From assembly GCA_905221605.1 (NCBI GenBank), contig CAJNDS010000493.1:62001-126000 (forward strand): DNA of 64,000 bases, written 5' to 3'. This document shows, one piece after another, positions 8,917-18,402 of the stretch. Each line of letters opens with the position of its first letter. Position 1 is the first letter of the stretch. The notes beneath the pieces are model-generated. The model was not told the origin of the DNA and did no database searches. It worked only from the letters and a program-made list of their open reading frames with translations. The translations under genes and the position numbers were made by a program. The DNA comes from Symbiodinium natans. Taxonomy: Eukaryota; Sar; Dinophyceae; Suessiales; Symbiodiniaceae.

Positions 8917-11889
8917 CTATCGGGTGGTATAGTGCTCCCCGAAGTCATCTACTGTCTCTCCCATCCTGGATTGCGTGCGCTGGGGGGGGGGCCCGGTGGG
9001 TGTTCTGTTGGTCGCAAGGTTGTGGATGGCCGTTTGCCTTCCAGTCGTCCATGGTGGGTCGTGTCTCGCAATGAAGGTGTGGCTCATGCTCTCCCACTGG
9101 GTGCGGTTATGGGCCGCTGAGATCCATTCAAGGCCTGCCACTGCCACTAGGTGTCTTTCAATATCAAGGTGCGGGTTGAAACGGTGAGCATGCCGAGCTC
9201 CATGTTTCTGTTGCTGCTCTTGTCTCCACCAGCTGATGCCCTTCCATCGAAGCATGTCTTGTAGGCATGCCGGGCCGCGTGCTATGTGACCATTGAGCCC
9301 CCATATTTGCCTCAGGATGAAAGTGGACCATCGGGTGATCCCCTCCTTGTGGAGGGTTGTTCGTGCTGCTCGTAGAGTCCTGGTGTTCCAGTCTGTCCAA
9401 GCCTCCCCCGTTAGGCGCTTTTTCCCAAGCATGTTGCGTGTTTGGGTAAGTTGGAGCGAGTTGGCTTGTTTCAGCAAGCATTCTTGTGGGGGCCATGTCC
9501 CACATGCCCAGAGGGCTGAGCTTCGCACGTAGGTGTTGTGGAGGATGAGGCGTGGGCGAATGGGGGTGTCCGCGCACAACACCTTCTTGCGGAGGTGGAA
9601 TGTTTTCCTGGCCCTGTTGTGCATCTCTGCTGCTAAGGCTGTTGTGCCGTTGTCAAAGGCGAGGGGGGAGCCGAGGGCGTTGAGGATGTGGGATGGATCT
9701 TTGGCCAGTACCGTTTCCTCGCCGATTCGGAAAGGTGTGCCCGCGCCCTCCGGATGACTGGCTATGATCCCCGTCTTCTTCGGGTGGATATGGAGGCCTC
9801 TAAGTCGGAGTTTGCCTTCAAGGACAGTGAGAAGTCGTTGTAGGTGGGCTTGCGAGTTGCTCCAGAGGTATGTATCATCCATGAAGCCCGCGCCCTGCAT
9901 CGGTGAAGGTGGCGTCTGTGGTGGGGGACCGACTTCTTGCAGCGTGTCCTCCAGGACTTCCCCTACGAGATCGGCGAACAACACCGGTGAGTCCGGAGAG
10001 CCTTGACGTACTCCATTAGATTGGGTCACGATGGTGATGGCGTCACCCACTGCGATGTGTAGTTCACGGGCTTGGATGATGTCGATCCATAGGTTGGCTT
10101 CCCAAGGGAGTTGGGCTTCTACGGCAATCTTCCGGTAAACTATGTCGGCCATCGCGGGCTGAGAGACCGAGTCAAATGCTTTTTGGATGTCCAACTTGAC
10201 GATGAAGGTGGTCTCGCCCCAGTCCTTCGACATCCTGACCACCCTTCGTAGGACGTATATCAGTTCTGTGGACTGTCGGTGGGGGGCTGCAAACTGGCAT
10301 GGGTTGCGCGTGAGATAGCTCCCACCCCGTAGGAGGAGAAGCTGTGCTGCCCATTTGAGGAGCGTGCTGCTGAGGGTGATCGGGCGTGTGTCACTCCACT
10401 CCTCCGGCTGAAGTTTTTTTGGTAGTAGGACTGTGATGCCGTCCGCAATGTTGGAGGGAAATTTCCCCATGTAGAGGGCGTCGTCCAAGAGGTCCTTGAG
10501 TGCGACAGACCAAGTCGGGTGTGTCAGCAGGTGGCGGATGGCCTCATGTGAGACGCCGTCCGGCCCAGTGGCTTTGCGAGGTTCCCATTTTAGTGTGACT
10601 TCTTGCATCTCTGCGATCTCGAAGGGTCTCCACGGGGTGACTTTGCAACGTGAGCGGATCTTGTGGCGGATAGCTGCAAGTTGAAGGTCTGGTTGGCTGG
10701 AGGGGGACTTGTGGAAGATGCCGGCGAAGTGATCTCGTAGGGCTTGTTGCCAGTTTGGTGAATCCAGAAGGTGGAACTCCCAATTGCGCGGTTTGTTGAG
10801 GTGGTCGATGGCTCGCATGGCTTTCCAGTCCATCTTGCTGGCGGCTTCGATGAGGTTCTTCTCCCATTGTCTGTGCTCCATTTTGTGGACTTTCTGGACC
10901 TCTTTCCACGCTTGTTTCCGGCCTGCTCCTGGAGGGGTGCCATGTGCTTTGGCACGCAGATCTTTGAGCGCTGCACTTTCCTGGAACGAGGCCGTGGGGG
11001 GCAGGGGCATGGTGATGGCCTGGGAGATGTTCTTGATGCGTTCGTGGAGAGTGTGACCTTGAGGTGCTTCCGCTTCAGCTGCTGCGATTTGGTCTGGATC
11101 CCGTAGGGTGCGGGCCCCCCATGTTTTGGGGGTGCGGGTCTTGCGTTTGAAGGAAGGGGTGTTCGCTATGATGGGCTCGTGATCGGATCTGGCAACATCA
11201 CGGAGCTCACCGACATGCGCTTCCGACATGTACCCACCTTTCGTGGCCAGGTAGTCGAGGAGTCGTGGGGGGACCATGTCGTGGTTGTAGGGGTAGTGCG
11301 AGGGTTCAGTCATGTGTTGCGGCGGCCATCTGAACTTTTGTTGTGTCGCCCAATCCAGAACGACATTGCCCCTTCCACTCCGCGCCAAAAGACCAGTGTC
11401 CCCTTCTTTGAACGATTCATTGGCGTCGAGGCCTAGTATGCATGAGTGATTTCGACATGCGTGGCTTTCCTCCCAGCTAGCAAGGATCTCCTCGGTGAGC
11501 GTGATGGTGGCGTTCCAGGGGATGTGACCAGAAATGACTCCTAGCATCGATTGTCTGTTCTCGCCTAGGTACAAGGTTGTGGTGATACCGGCAGTATGGA
11601 CGTGTGTGTGGTGATGCGGTCCGAGCGATTGCTTGTAAACTATGGCTGTGCCTCTCCATTCGTTCATGCACTTCCCGTAAAGGACGACCCAAGGCGGTTT
11701 TTCTTCCATATGAATTCCAGCTTCACAAATCACTTCCTGTATCATCAAGATGCGAGTATCTCTTAGAGATTCGATCTCGGTGATCGTGGTGGTGAGGTCC
11801 AGAACCTGTTGCGGTGTTAGGCCTCCCACATTCCAACTTATCACTTCGAAGTCGGGGCGGATGGATTTGTGGTGAGATGTGAGACTCAT
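8917..11889 (-). CDS. LINE ORF2: AP-type endonuclease and reverse transcriptase
   Basis: 990 residues, uninterrupted. The N-terminal endonuclease/exonuclease/phosphatase-fold domain (about 14-245) shows SWN (Asn20), QE (Glu52), LDAN (Asp155/Asn157) and SDH (235-237). The reverse transcriptase (about 430-700) shows TGPDG (441-445), DIQKAFD (Asp567), RQGSPDSP (628-635) and the catalytic FMDD (669-672). The rest is the usual C-terminal extension, without a clear RNase H. The protein nicks target DNA and primes cDNA synthesis from element RNA (target-primed reverse transcription). ORF1 ends 9 bases before this ATG, as in L1-like elements. Intact motifs suggest the copy could have been active recently. 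Confidence 0.93.
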   Translation of the reverse strand: MSLTSHHKSIRPDFEVISWNVGGLTPQQVLDLTTTITEIESLRDTRILMIQEVICEAGIHMEEKPPWVVLYGKCMNEWRGTAIVYKQSLGPHHHTHVHTAGITTTLYLGENRQSMLGVISGHIPWNATITLTEEILASWEESHACRNHSCILGLDANESFKEGDTGLLARSGRGNVVLDWATQQKFRWPPQHMTEPSHYPYNHDMVPPRLLDYLATKGGYMSEAHVGELRDVARSDHEPIIANTPSFKRKTRTPKTWGARTLRDPDQIAAAEAEAPQGHTLHERIKNISQAITMPLPPTASFQESAALKDLRAKAHGTPPGAGRKQAWKEVQKVHKMEHRQWEKNLIEAASKMDWKAMRAIDHLNKPRNWEFHLLDSPNWQQALRDHFAGIFHKSPSSQPDLQLAAIRHKIRSRCKVTPWRPFEIAEMQEVTLKWEPRKATGPDGVSHEAIRHLLTHPTWSVALKDLLDDALYMGKFPSNIADGITVLLPKKLQPEEWSDTRPITLSSTLLKWAAQLLLLRGGSYLTRNPCQFAAPHRQSTELIYVLRRVVRMSKDWGETTFIVKLDIQKAFDSVSQPAMADIVYRKIAVEAQLPWEANLWIDIIQARELHIAVGDAITIVTQSNGVRQGSPDSPVLFADLVGEVLEDTLQEVGPPPQTPPSPMQGAGFMDDTYLWSNSQAHLQRLLTVLEGKLRLRGLHIHPKKTGIIASHPEGAGTPFRIGEETVLAKDPSHILNALGSPLAFDNGTTALAAEMHNRARKTFHLRKKVLCADTPIRPRLILHNTYVRSSALWACGTWPPQECLLKQANSLQLTQTRNMLGKKRLTGEAWTDWNTRTLRAARTTLHKEGITRWSTFILRQIWGLNGHIARGPACLQDMLRWKGISWWRQEQQQKHGARHAHRFNPHLDIERHLVAVAGLEWISAAHNRTQWESMSHTFIARHDPPWTTGRQTAIHNLATNRTPTGPPPQRTQSRMGETVDDFGEHYTTR

Positions 11890-11898
11890 CGCAGGTTG

Positions 11899-12966
11899 TC
11901 AAAGCTCTCGCCTGATGCTGCCCCAGTGTTCCTCCACTTCTTTCTCCTCCTTGCTGACCAGGCGCGAGATGGCAGGAATGTCAATCCACCCAAGTCCTGC
12001 AGGTGTGGTGCCTGGCTTAGGTTGTGTGGAGGTGGAGCAAACTCGGTGTCCTTGAATCCAGATAGTCCCCGTGGCGAACTCGGCCTCTACGCTCGTGAAG
12101 CTGGCTCCCAGTTCGAGTGCCAGACGTTTCACTCTCCCGGCTAGGCGTGCTTTCGCCCGGCGGGTGGGGCTTTGTGACATCGCCATCCACATGCGTTGGG
12201 GTGTTCCATCGGGTCTCTCCCCCAGAGTAACGTGTGCATCTCGTACTTTCTTCAAGGCTCTGCGAACTTGTTCCCGGACGTTTTGGTCGTGCGGTTCTTG
12301 CGGAAGTGGGATGATGGCATATCCCCGTCTTACTCCGGGTACGAAGGCATCCTTCATGTTCACTTCTAATTGCAAGGTGGCCGCCGCCTGCTGTGCTTTT
12401 TCCAGTGTCTCTGCTGCAGGGGTGTCTTCAGGCCATCCTCCTAGGATAAGGGCAGGTTTCCTCCCCATGTCTGAGCTGTCTGTGGAGAGGTTGGTAGAGG
12501 AAGAGACGCTCCCTCGGCTGGCCGTCTCTTGCCACCTCCCAAATTTGCCTTCCAGCAGGGCGATACGGGTGTTCAGGGCTGCATTGTCGTTGGCGATGGA
12601 TTGTAGGCTCGCCTCCTGTCGGACCTGTGCGTCTCCCAACCTTTTCAGCGAATCTTCATGGGTGGAGTACTTCTCGGTGAGGTTGTGCAGCAGCTTGAGC
12701 GTATCGGACAGTTGGGTGGTGACGCTGGACTCGACTTGTTCCACCCTTTCCATGGTGTGGTGGATTTCCGCCTTAACCTCGCCCATGAACTCGGATTTGA
12801 ATTCTCTTCTGTCGTCTCTGAGCTCCCCTTTGATAACTTCACGGATGGCGTCGATGGTGAGCTCTCCCGCGTCTCCCCCGAGTTTTCTTTTCGGTGTAGT
12901 GGCTGTGTCCATGGTCCCGGATCCTTCGTCGTTCCAGGTGGTTCTCCTTCTCGGGCTCCCTGCCAA
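11899..12966 (-). CDS. LINE ORF1-like protein (coiled coil plus RRM-like region)
   Basis: 355 residues. A basic start is followed by a long heptad-like helical segment (about 40-145, rich in Glu/Lys/Leu) that should form a coiled coil. A linker rich in Ser follows, then an alpha/beta region (about 165-325) containing a hydrophobic strand LILGG and a basic helix, the arrangement of L1-type ORF1 proteins (trimeric coiled coil, RRM, C-terminal domain). Such proteins coat element RNA and act as chaperones. It precedes ORF2 by 9 bases on the same strand, which is the main argument for the call. Ends with TGA at 11899. Confidence 0.75.
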   Translation of the reverse strand: MAGSPRRRTTWNDEGSGTMDTATTPKRKLGGDAGELTIDAIREVIKGELRDDRREFKSEFMGEVKAEIHHTMERVEQVESSVTTQLSDTLKLLHNLTEKYSTHEDSLKRLGDAQVRQEASLQSIANDNAALNTRIALLEGKFGRWQETASRGSVSSSTNLSTDSSDMGRKPALILGGWPEDTPAAETLEKAQQAAATLQLEVNMKDAFVPGVRRGYAIIPLPQEPHDQNVREQVRRALKKVRDAHVTLGERPDGTPQRMWMAMSQSPTRRAKARLAGRVKRLALELGASFTSVEAEFATGTIWIQGHRVCSTSTQPKPGTTPAGLGWIDIPAISRLVSKEEKEVEEHWGSIRREL

Positions 12967-13029
12967 AGCTCAAACTGGTAGGTGAAATACTCCCTGGCGG
13001 GGAAGTGCAGCCGGCGAATCGTCTCTCGG

Positions 13030-13033
13030 TCCC

Positions 13034-13077
<44 letters not shown>
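13030..13077 (+). repeat. (CT)n microsatellite upstream of LINE ORF1
   Basis: A run of CT dinucleotides with CCCTCT units, GA-rich on the LINE sense strand. It lies about 65 bases upstream of the ORF1 start, in its presumed 5' untranslated region. Confidence 0.95.
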
Positions 13078-13078
<1 letters not shown>

Positions 13079-13249
13079 AAGTGAAACTAGTAACTTTCAT
13101 CATTGAGGGCAGATAATCAAAACACAGCAATTGTCTTTGAATTTTGCACCCTTCGCTCAAAACACCGGCCACCTGCAAGCTGAAAACTGCATTTCCACAT
13201 TTATGTAAACGAAGCCCAAATGAGGATATCTATAATACACAACCCGACT

Positions 13250-13380
13250 GACACTCCTTCCCTCTCCCTCCCTCTCTCTCTCTCTCCCTTCTCTCTCCTC
13301 TCCCTCCCTCTCTCCCCCCCTCCCCCCCTTCCCCTCTCCCCCCCTCACCCTCTCCCTCTCTGCCTCTCTCCCTCTCCTTT
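13250..13380 (+). repeat. Polypyrimidine tract at the high-coordinate edge of the LINE block
   Basis: CCCTCT, CT and C-rich units, almost pure pyrimidine. Its resemblance to the tract at 2036-2151 suggests the element may sit within a microsatellite. Confidence 0.92.
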
Positions 13381-14398
13381 TGAAGGATTTTGGGTTCGGG
13401 GGTGGCAGGGGGCGGCGATGAGGCACCCACTTTCCTGGTCTCCAGGGTGCGAAAAACTTCCGCTTCTCCTGAGAGCTGGTTTTTGGAGTGGCTCAGGGTA
13501 GGGGCTTCAACCCTGATGCAAAAGGAGTCGATGCCCCTCCCAACCCTCGAAAACATGTGCTCGGATTTCCGGCATGCTGAGCCCCCAAACTGTACTTAGG
13601 TAACTCCGTCACTTAAACGAGTTTAGGGCTTAGGGTCACCAACTCATACAAACTCGGAACTACAAGCAAAATCCTGCCAAAAAGGCGCGCAGTCTTCCAG
13701 GTCCCCAGGCCTCTCGGTAGAGCCGGGACGTCAGGCGCCGCAGCTGCGAGGGGTAGCAGCGCCTCACAGTCTGTTGGTGCAAGAGAAACACAAGGGTTCA
13801 GGGTTTAGGGGGTTAGAGTGTAGGGTTTGGGGTTTGGGCATTTTGGGACTTTGGGGGGTTTACGTCAGGGCTTCAAGGGGTTCAGGGGGCATGGGTTGAT
13901 GATTTTGGGCTTTGGGGGGGGGGGAGGTTTGAAGGCTTCGGGCCATGGAGCTTAAATGGCTCTTGGGGATTCAGGGGTTTACGGTTTGGGTGGTTTTTTG
14001 CCTGCTACGGAAGTGGACACGTCGAAGTTCAACCTAAAGCCCCCCCCCCCCCCCCCCCCCAAACCCTAAACCCTCAGCGCCCTAAACCCCAAACCCCCAC
14101 CCCCCCCCCCCCCCCCCCTGCCCAAAAAAAAGCGCGGATGCAGTGCCTTGGATCTTCCCGCTCCGGTCCATCTTCCTTCACCTTTGGACCTCAAAGAGCC
14201 AGTGTACAGTCGGCTGCTACGCGCTGGGGCTCTTGCTGAGGAACTTCGGCTGAGCTGCCAAGGTTTCAGGGCTGCAGGGTTTAGGGTTGTAGGGTTTTCG
14301 GGTAGTCAATGGCAATATCGGGCTTGGACCATCGGGCTTGGACCCTTGCCGAGGAACTGCAGCTAAGCCCGACCATGGGGTTTAGCGTTTAGGCGAGC
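13381..14398. other. Non-coding with poly-C runs and degenerate telomeric motifs
   Basis: Contains runs of C at about 14040-14062 and 14099-14118, a G run at about 13914-13925, and scattered TTTAGGG-like heptamers between 13800 and 14100. No gene recognised. Confidence 0.6.
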
Positions 14399-14586
14399 TA
14401 CTGGGAGGTTCATGGGTAGTTAGAAGTAGGGTTCTCAGTACCCAAGTGGGGTTATAATCAATGTACATATAACCCTAAACCCTAAACCCTAAACCCTAAA
14501 CCCTAAACCCTAAACCCTAAACCCTAAACCCTAAGCCCTAAACCCTAAACCAACCCTACGTCTAATTACGCATGAACCTCCAAGTA
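14399..14586. mobile_element. Short inverted-repeat element containing a telomeric array
   Basis: The left end (14399-14432) and the reverse complement of the right end (14553-14586) agree at about 30 of 34 positions; the core is TGGGAGGTTCATGGGTAG on the left. Both ends abut TA, as expected of a TA target duplication. Between the ends lies a CCCTAAA array (14471-14551). Related ends occur at about 16650, 20288, 34064 and 51199. Confidence 0.8.
14471..14551 (-). repeat. Interstitial telomeric array inside an inverted-repeat element
   Basis: About eleven CCCTAAA units, with one CCCTAAG variant, filling the middle of the element at 14399-14586. Confidence 0.95.
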
Positions 14587-14880
14587 GGCTTTCAGGCGTC
14601 CAGACAGGCACAGCAGCACCCAAGACCTCCTGACTCGTCATGTTGACATGTTGACCGTGCACGGCAGCCCATTTAAAAAAGGCTAAGTGTGCGAAGAAAC
14701 TTCGAAATGTACATATTCTGTTCTAGAACAATATCATGAGGTACTGCATCTTCGTCATGCTCACGCAAGCTGCGTAGAGATCTGAACTGCGCACGCCGAC
14801 GTCTTGGCGCCAGGCAGAAAGGTTGCAAGTAAGCACGGGCCCTCGCCTGCTTTAGGCCAGGCGCCGGCTTTTGTCCCCTC

Positions 14881-14974
14881 TATACTCCCCTTAGAACCTT
14901 AATAAAACTATAGTTTTAATATCCTCTTGGGTTATATATAAACAAAATCAAGAATAATTCCCAAGGGAGATATA
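14881..14974. mobile_element. Introner-like repeat, copy 1
   Basis: It shares ACCTTAATAAA, then TTAATATCCTCTTGGGTT, ATATAAACAAAA and TTCCCAAGGG in the same order as copies at 37604-37721 and 39247-39345. The copy at 37604-37721 is an intron of a PAN-like gene. The ends form imperfect inverted repeats (TACTCCCCTTAGAA and TTCCCAAGGGAGATA). No flanking coding sequence is recognisable here. Confidence 0.75.
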
Positions 14975-16040
14975 GCCCTTGGGCCCTTCGGCACTATAGG
15001 GACCTCTTTGAATCTCGTAAGGTCTGGAATGCTGGAATACGGACGTGCTGATCCTTTTGGAGCGAAAATCCGAAACCTACACGCCCAAACTCCTTTGAAC
15101 CTACACCCCCAAACCCGAAACCCTGAACCCTAAACCTGAAACCCAAGCAACGCGCTGGTGCAGCCACCGGCAAGCCTCACAGTAGCGCTTCATGTGGGCC
15201 GCCAGGGGCAAGGGATACCCAAACTCCTTGCCTTGCGCGTGAGGTTGCAGTTCAGGGCCAGCTGCAGCTGTCCAGAAGGGCCCCAGAAATACGACCCTCG
15301 AACTTTCACGCCCTTGGAGCGAACACCCTCAACCCGAAACCCACTTGGTACACTTCCCTCAATTTGGTGCGGGGTTTAGGGGCCAGACCAGGCCCAGTGA
15401 AAGGCCTACTCACAAGGGCCCGAAAGAATCCCTTGAAGTCTTTTTCCGGTGCCTACTGCCCCAAATCCCTCAAAACCTTGCCTGCCCGGATCACGCCCCT
15501 GGCCTTGCAAGTTGGGGCGAGGCTGAGGGCTCAAGGTGAAAAAAGGCACCGCAGCTTCGGTACGAAAGTCGCCAAGTTTCAAGAGTGTAGGGGTTCAAGG
15601 TTCAGAGTGCAAAGGTTTGGGTTCCTGTTCAGGGTTCAGGGTTCAGGGTTCACAGTTTAGGGTTTGCAAGCACTCTCGGGTTTAGGATTTTGGGTTCAAG
15701 GTTCAAAGGTTCAAGGGTCAGGGTTCCAGGTTCAGGGATTCGGGCTCAAGGTTTAAAGCCTCCCAGGGGCTTCAAAATCAGGTAGGGCACTTGTACAGCA
15801 GGAGCTAAGATCAGGCAACTCCTTCTCCACAGAGCGACACGACGGCAAGAACATCAAAAGACATTCGAGAATCGAGAGGTGGGCGCTTTTCTCAAGGTGC
15901 AATCGTAGCTGGCTCCAAGCACTTCTCTGTGTAACCGTGTTTCGTTGATGCTAGGACTTGCGGATCACTGTCCGCGCACTGCAGTTGTGAGAATGAGCGG
16001 CGCCGAATTCGAAGCTGGCCCAAATGACCCTTTTTTGATG

Positions 16041-16122
16041 ACCCTAAACCCTCTAAACCCTCTAAACCCTAAACCCTAAACCCTAAACCCTAAACCCTAA
16101 CCCCCCAAACCCTAAACCCTGA
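16041..16122 (-). repeat. Interstitial telomeric array (CCCTAAA)n
   Basis: About ten CCCTAAA units, including CCCTCTAAA and CCCCCCAAA variants. Confidence 0.9.
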
Positions 16123-16581
16123 AGCCAGGCCAAAGGTTCAAGACCCAACCGGTTTCAGGGCCCTGGCCATGACGCTTTTTCCATCTGCGTCCTGCGCCGG
16201 GGCTCCAGGGATGGGAAGTAGAGGATGTTCTTCTTTCTGGTTTTGCCACATGTCTGGCGGTCTTTGCTCGGGTTTAGGGTTTAGGATTTAGGGCTCAGGG
16301 GTTTAGGGGTTTATGGGTGTAGGGTTTTAGCGGTCTAGGGTTGAGGGCTCGAGGCTCAAGGAGAGTAGAGCGCTACACGTAGGGGCAGATGTTGCCCAAG
16401 GCCAGGGTTCGGGGCGACGGGGTCGAAGTTCGTAGTTCGGGATCTTAGAGCTCGCTTGGGATTCTTCAACCCTAAACGCAAAACCCTAAACCCTGGACGC
16501 TGGAGGGGGGTCTTCTGGGATGCGGGCACGGGGTCTTCTAGGATGTGGGCGCTCAAGGGATGCTCTGCCGGATTTCCGGTG

Positions 16582-16745
16582 CTTTAGCGTTTAGGGTTTA
16601 GGGTTTAGGGTTTAGCGTTTAGGGTTTAGGATTCAGGGTTCCGGGTTTTGGAGGTTTATGGCTGGTGTTCTAGGGACCCTGTCGGGGCACAAGGATAATT
16701 ACCATACTTATAGCTCTACTTAGAATACGGGCCCACACTTCGGAT
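16582..16745 (+). repeat. Telomeric array followed by a decayed inverted-repeat element
   Basis: TTTAGGG/TTTAGCG units to about 16640. Sequence related to the element at 20288-20391 follows at once: TGGAGGTTTATGG at 16650 and ATAATTACCATACTTA at about 16695. The same order, array then element, is seen at 20152-20391. Confidence 0.6.
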
Positions 16746-16904
16746 CCCATAAACAAGCGTAAGGGGGCCATACTAAGGCCCCAGAGTTCCAACCTTCGAC
16801 CTAAAGATATTTTGAATTCGATGACCCGGGCGAGACGCGCAGGAGAAGTGGGCCAGGAGAAGGTAAAGGAACCCCTGCGCTTGCATCCGGTCTTGTGCCA
16901 GACC

Positions 16905-17050
16905 TAAGCCCTGAACCCTAAACCCTAAACCCTAAGACCTAAACCCTAAACCCTAAACCCTAAACCCTAAACCCTAAAACCCTAAAACCCTAAAACCCTA
17001 AAACCCTAAAACCTTAAACCCTAAACCCCAAACCCTAAACCCTAAACCCA
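16905..17050 (-). repeat. Interstitial telomeric array (CCCTAAA)n
   Basis: About twenty units, with a run of the 8-base variant CCCTAAAA in the middle. Confidence 0.95.
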
Positions 17051-17151
17051 TCCTAAACCCGAAGGCTCGAAGGCCTCCAAGGCTTGCCGGAAGGCGTTGG
17101 ACTCCGATGCCACGGCTCGGGACCTGCAGAAGGCGGGCTCTGGGACAGTAA

Positions 17152-17246
17152 GGGTTTAGGGTTTAGGGTTTAGGGTTTAGGGTTTAGGGTTTAGGGTTTA
17201 GGGTTTAGGGTTTAGGGTTTAGGGTTTAGGGTTTAGGGTGTAGGGT
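17152..17246 (+). repeat. Interstitial telomeric array (TTTAGGG)n
   Basis: About thirteen near-perfect TTTAGGG units. It faces the CCCTAAA array at 16905-17050, so the two form an inverted pair. Confidence 0.95.
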
Positions 17247-17425
17247 TTTCTTTGCCACCCGCCTAGCTGGCACTCAGGCCACGTTGCAGGGACTAGTTCC
17301 GGAAATACTGTGTTGTAGGAGAAAGATATGCTGTTAAAGCCAGCTTTGTAAAAAGACAAAGGGATCATACGGGGATCATTCTAGAAAGATAAGTACAAAC
17401 AGAATAGACAACAAAGGAACATAGC

Positions 17426-17563
17426 ACATGGATCCCCTGCAGATCCCTTCCCAGAAAGAAATGCCCATCTGTTCCTCTCCAAGGCTCCGGGCTCCAATCA
17501 TTTTGTACATCCATCATTGACAGCGAAGCACCATAGTACAACCCCCAAGTTGATCAATACACT
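17426..17563. repeat. Diverged direct repeat, copy 1
   Basis: It aligns to 18042-18180 in the same orientation at roughly three quarters identity by eye. Shared blocks include GGGCTCCAATCATTTT and GCAGATCCC. The pair brackets the segment downstream (minus strand) of the virus-like protease frame. Confidence 0.65.
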
Positions 17564-18041
17564 AGATGCACAAACGAAAAACCCCACGTTAGGTGTTCCA
17601 CTGCCCATTTCAACCCCGAGGCTCTGCTACTCTGACTCATGCCGCCTGGCCATTCAGGCTCTTGTACAGTGGCAGCCCACAAAGACAAGAAGCAGCAAAA
17701 ACCCCTTCTCAGGTCATAAGACCAAAAAAGACAGGCAGGTTCCCGGCGAGATGTGCTAGTCCCATCACAGTGGTCAAGCCCAGAGTATCTCCGAGCAACC
17801 AGGTCCCTGGAGAGATACCATGCCAGCAAGACCGCACCAACCCCAAAACACCACATAGATCCAAAAAATGTTAAGCACCACCACCAAGCAACCAAAAAAC
17901 TACATCGATCCAAACAATGGAAAGGTTGTGGCTGGCGTCTCATCCAGGGCCTCCTAGACGACTTGCACTTGCTCGACTTCTCCAGAAGGGGGATGTAGAA
18001 GCACTGAAAAATCAAAAACCTTGCTCATACAGTCTCAGTAA
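17564..18041 (-). other. Stretch between direct repeats, no recognised gene
   Basis: A minus-strand frame is open across most of it (17554-18015, 153 codons; rich in Trp, Phe and Cys), but it matches nothing I know and may be chance. Confidence 0.3.
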
Positions 18042-18180
18042 GGATAGACACGCAGATCCCCTCCCAGAAGGAAAGGTCCATGTGTCCTATCTCCAAAACT
18101 ACGGGCTCCAATCATTTTTGTACATTTGTCACGGACCAGCAAAACACCGCAATACAAAAACAAAGGCTGATCATCACATT
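18042..18180. repeat. Diverged direct repeat, copy 2
   Basis: Partner of 17426-17563. It overlaps the 3' end of the small Lys/Pro-rich frame (18112-18402). Confidence 0.65.
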
Positions 18181-18402
18181 TGAGGAGCTGGCAGTTGGAT
18201 TGGTGCTGCGACGCTTTGGCTTTGGCTTAGGCTTTGCTCTTGCCCCAGGCGCGAGAACAGTACGGGTAGGAGCTGGATTTGAAGCTGGCGCAGGAGTATC
18301 AACTCGCGCTCCAGCGGTGAGCGAGATGATGTTGCCATTCACAGCCACTACAGTACAGCTCCGGCTCGGCGACTCTCGTTGGTCGCTGCAATTGTTGCCC
18401 AA
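18112..18402 (-). CDS. Small basic Pro/Lys-rich protein, possible capsid-arm fragment
   Basis: 96 codons; its start overlaps the end of the protease frame by 55 bases in another frame. Residues about 33-70 are Ala/Pro/Thr-rich followed by repeated Lys-Pro and Arg, and the end is hydrophobic. In sobemo- and alverna-type RNA viruses the capsid gene lies 3' of the polyprotein and begins with a basic arm, so a truncated capsid start is possible. No jelly-roll domain follows. Low confidence. Confidence 0.25.
   Translation of the reverse strand: MGNNCSDQRESPSRSCTVVAVNGNIISLTAGARVDTPAPASNPAPTRTVLAPGARAKPKPKPKRRSTNPTASSSNVMISLCFCIAVFCWSVTNVQK

Larger units (their letters stand above)
2152..13249 (-). 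mobile_element. LINE-like retroelement with unusual extra 3' reading frames
   Basis: In minus-strand order: a CT-rich leader (GA-rich on the sense strand), ORF1 (coiled coil plus RRM-like region), ORF2 (APE-type endonuclease plus reverse transcriptase), then about 6 kb of Thr/Pro-rich frames. ORF1 and ORF2 are uninterrupted, so the copy is probably young. Telomeric heptamer arrays occur every few hundred bases on both sides but are absent here, which supports one large insertion. The exact ends are inferred: polypyrimidine tracts lie at both edges, and no poly(A) tail or target duplication was found. LINE elements normally carry one or two ORFs, so the downstream frames may instead be a separate element or a host gene. 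Confidence 0.6.
14587..17151. other. Non-coding, repeat-rich stretch
   Basis: Degenerate telomeric heptamers, short TTCAGGG variants (15620-15740) and several arrays listed separately. No frame here has recognisable protein features. Confidence 0.55.
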
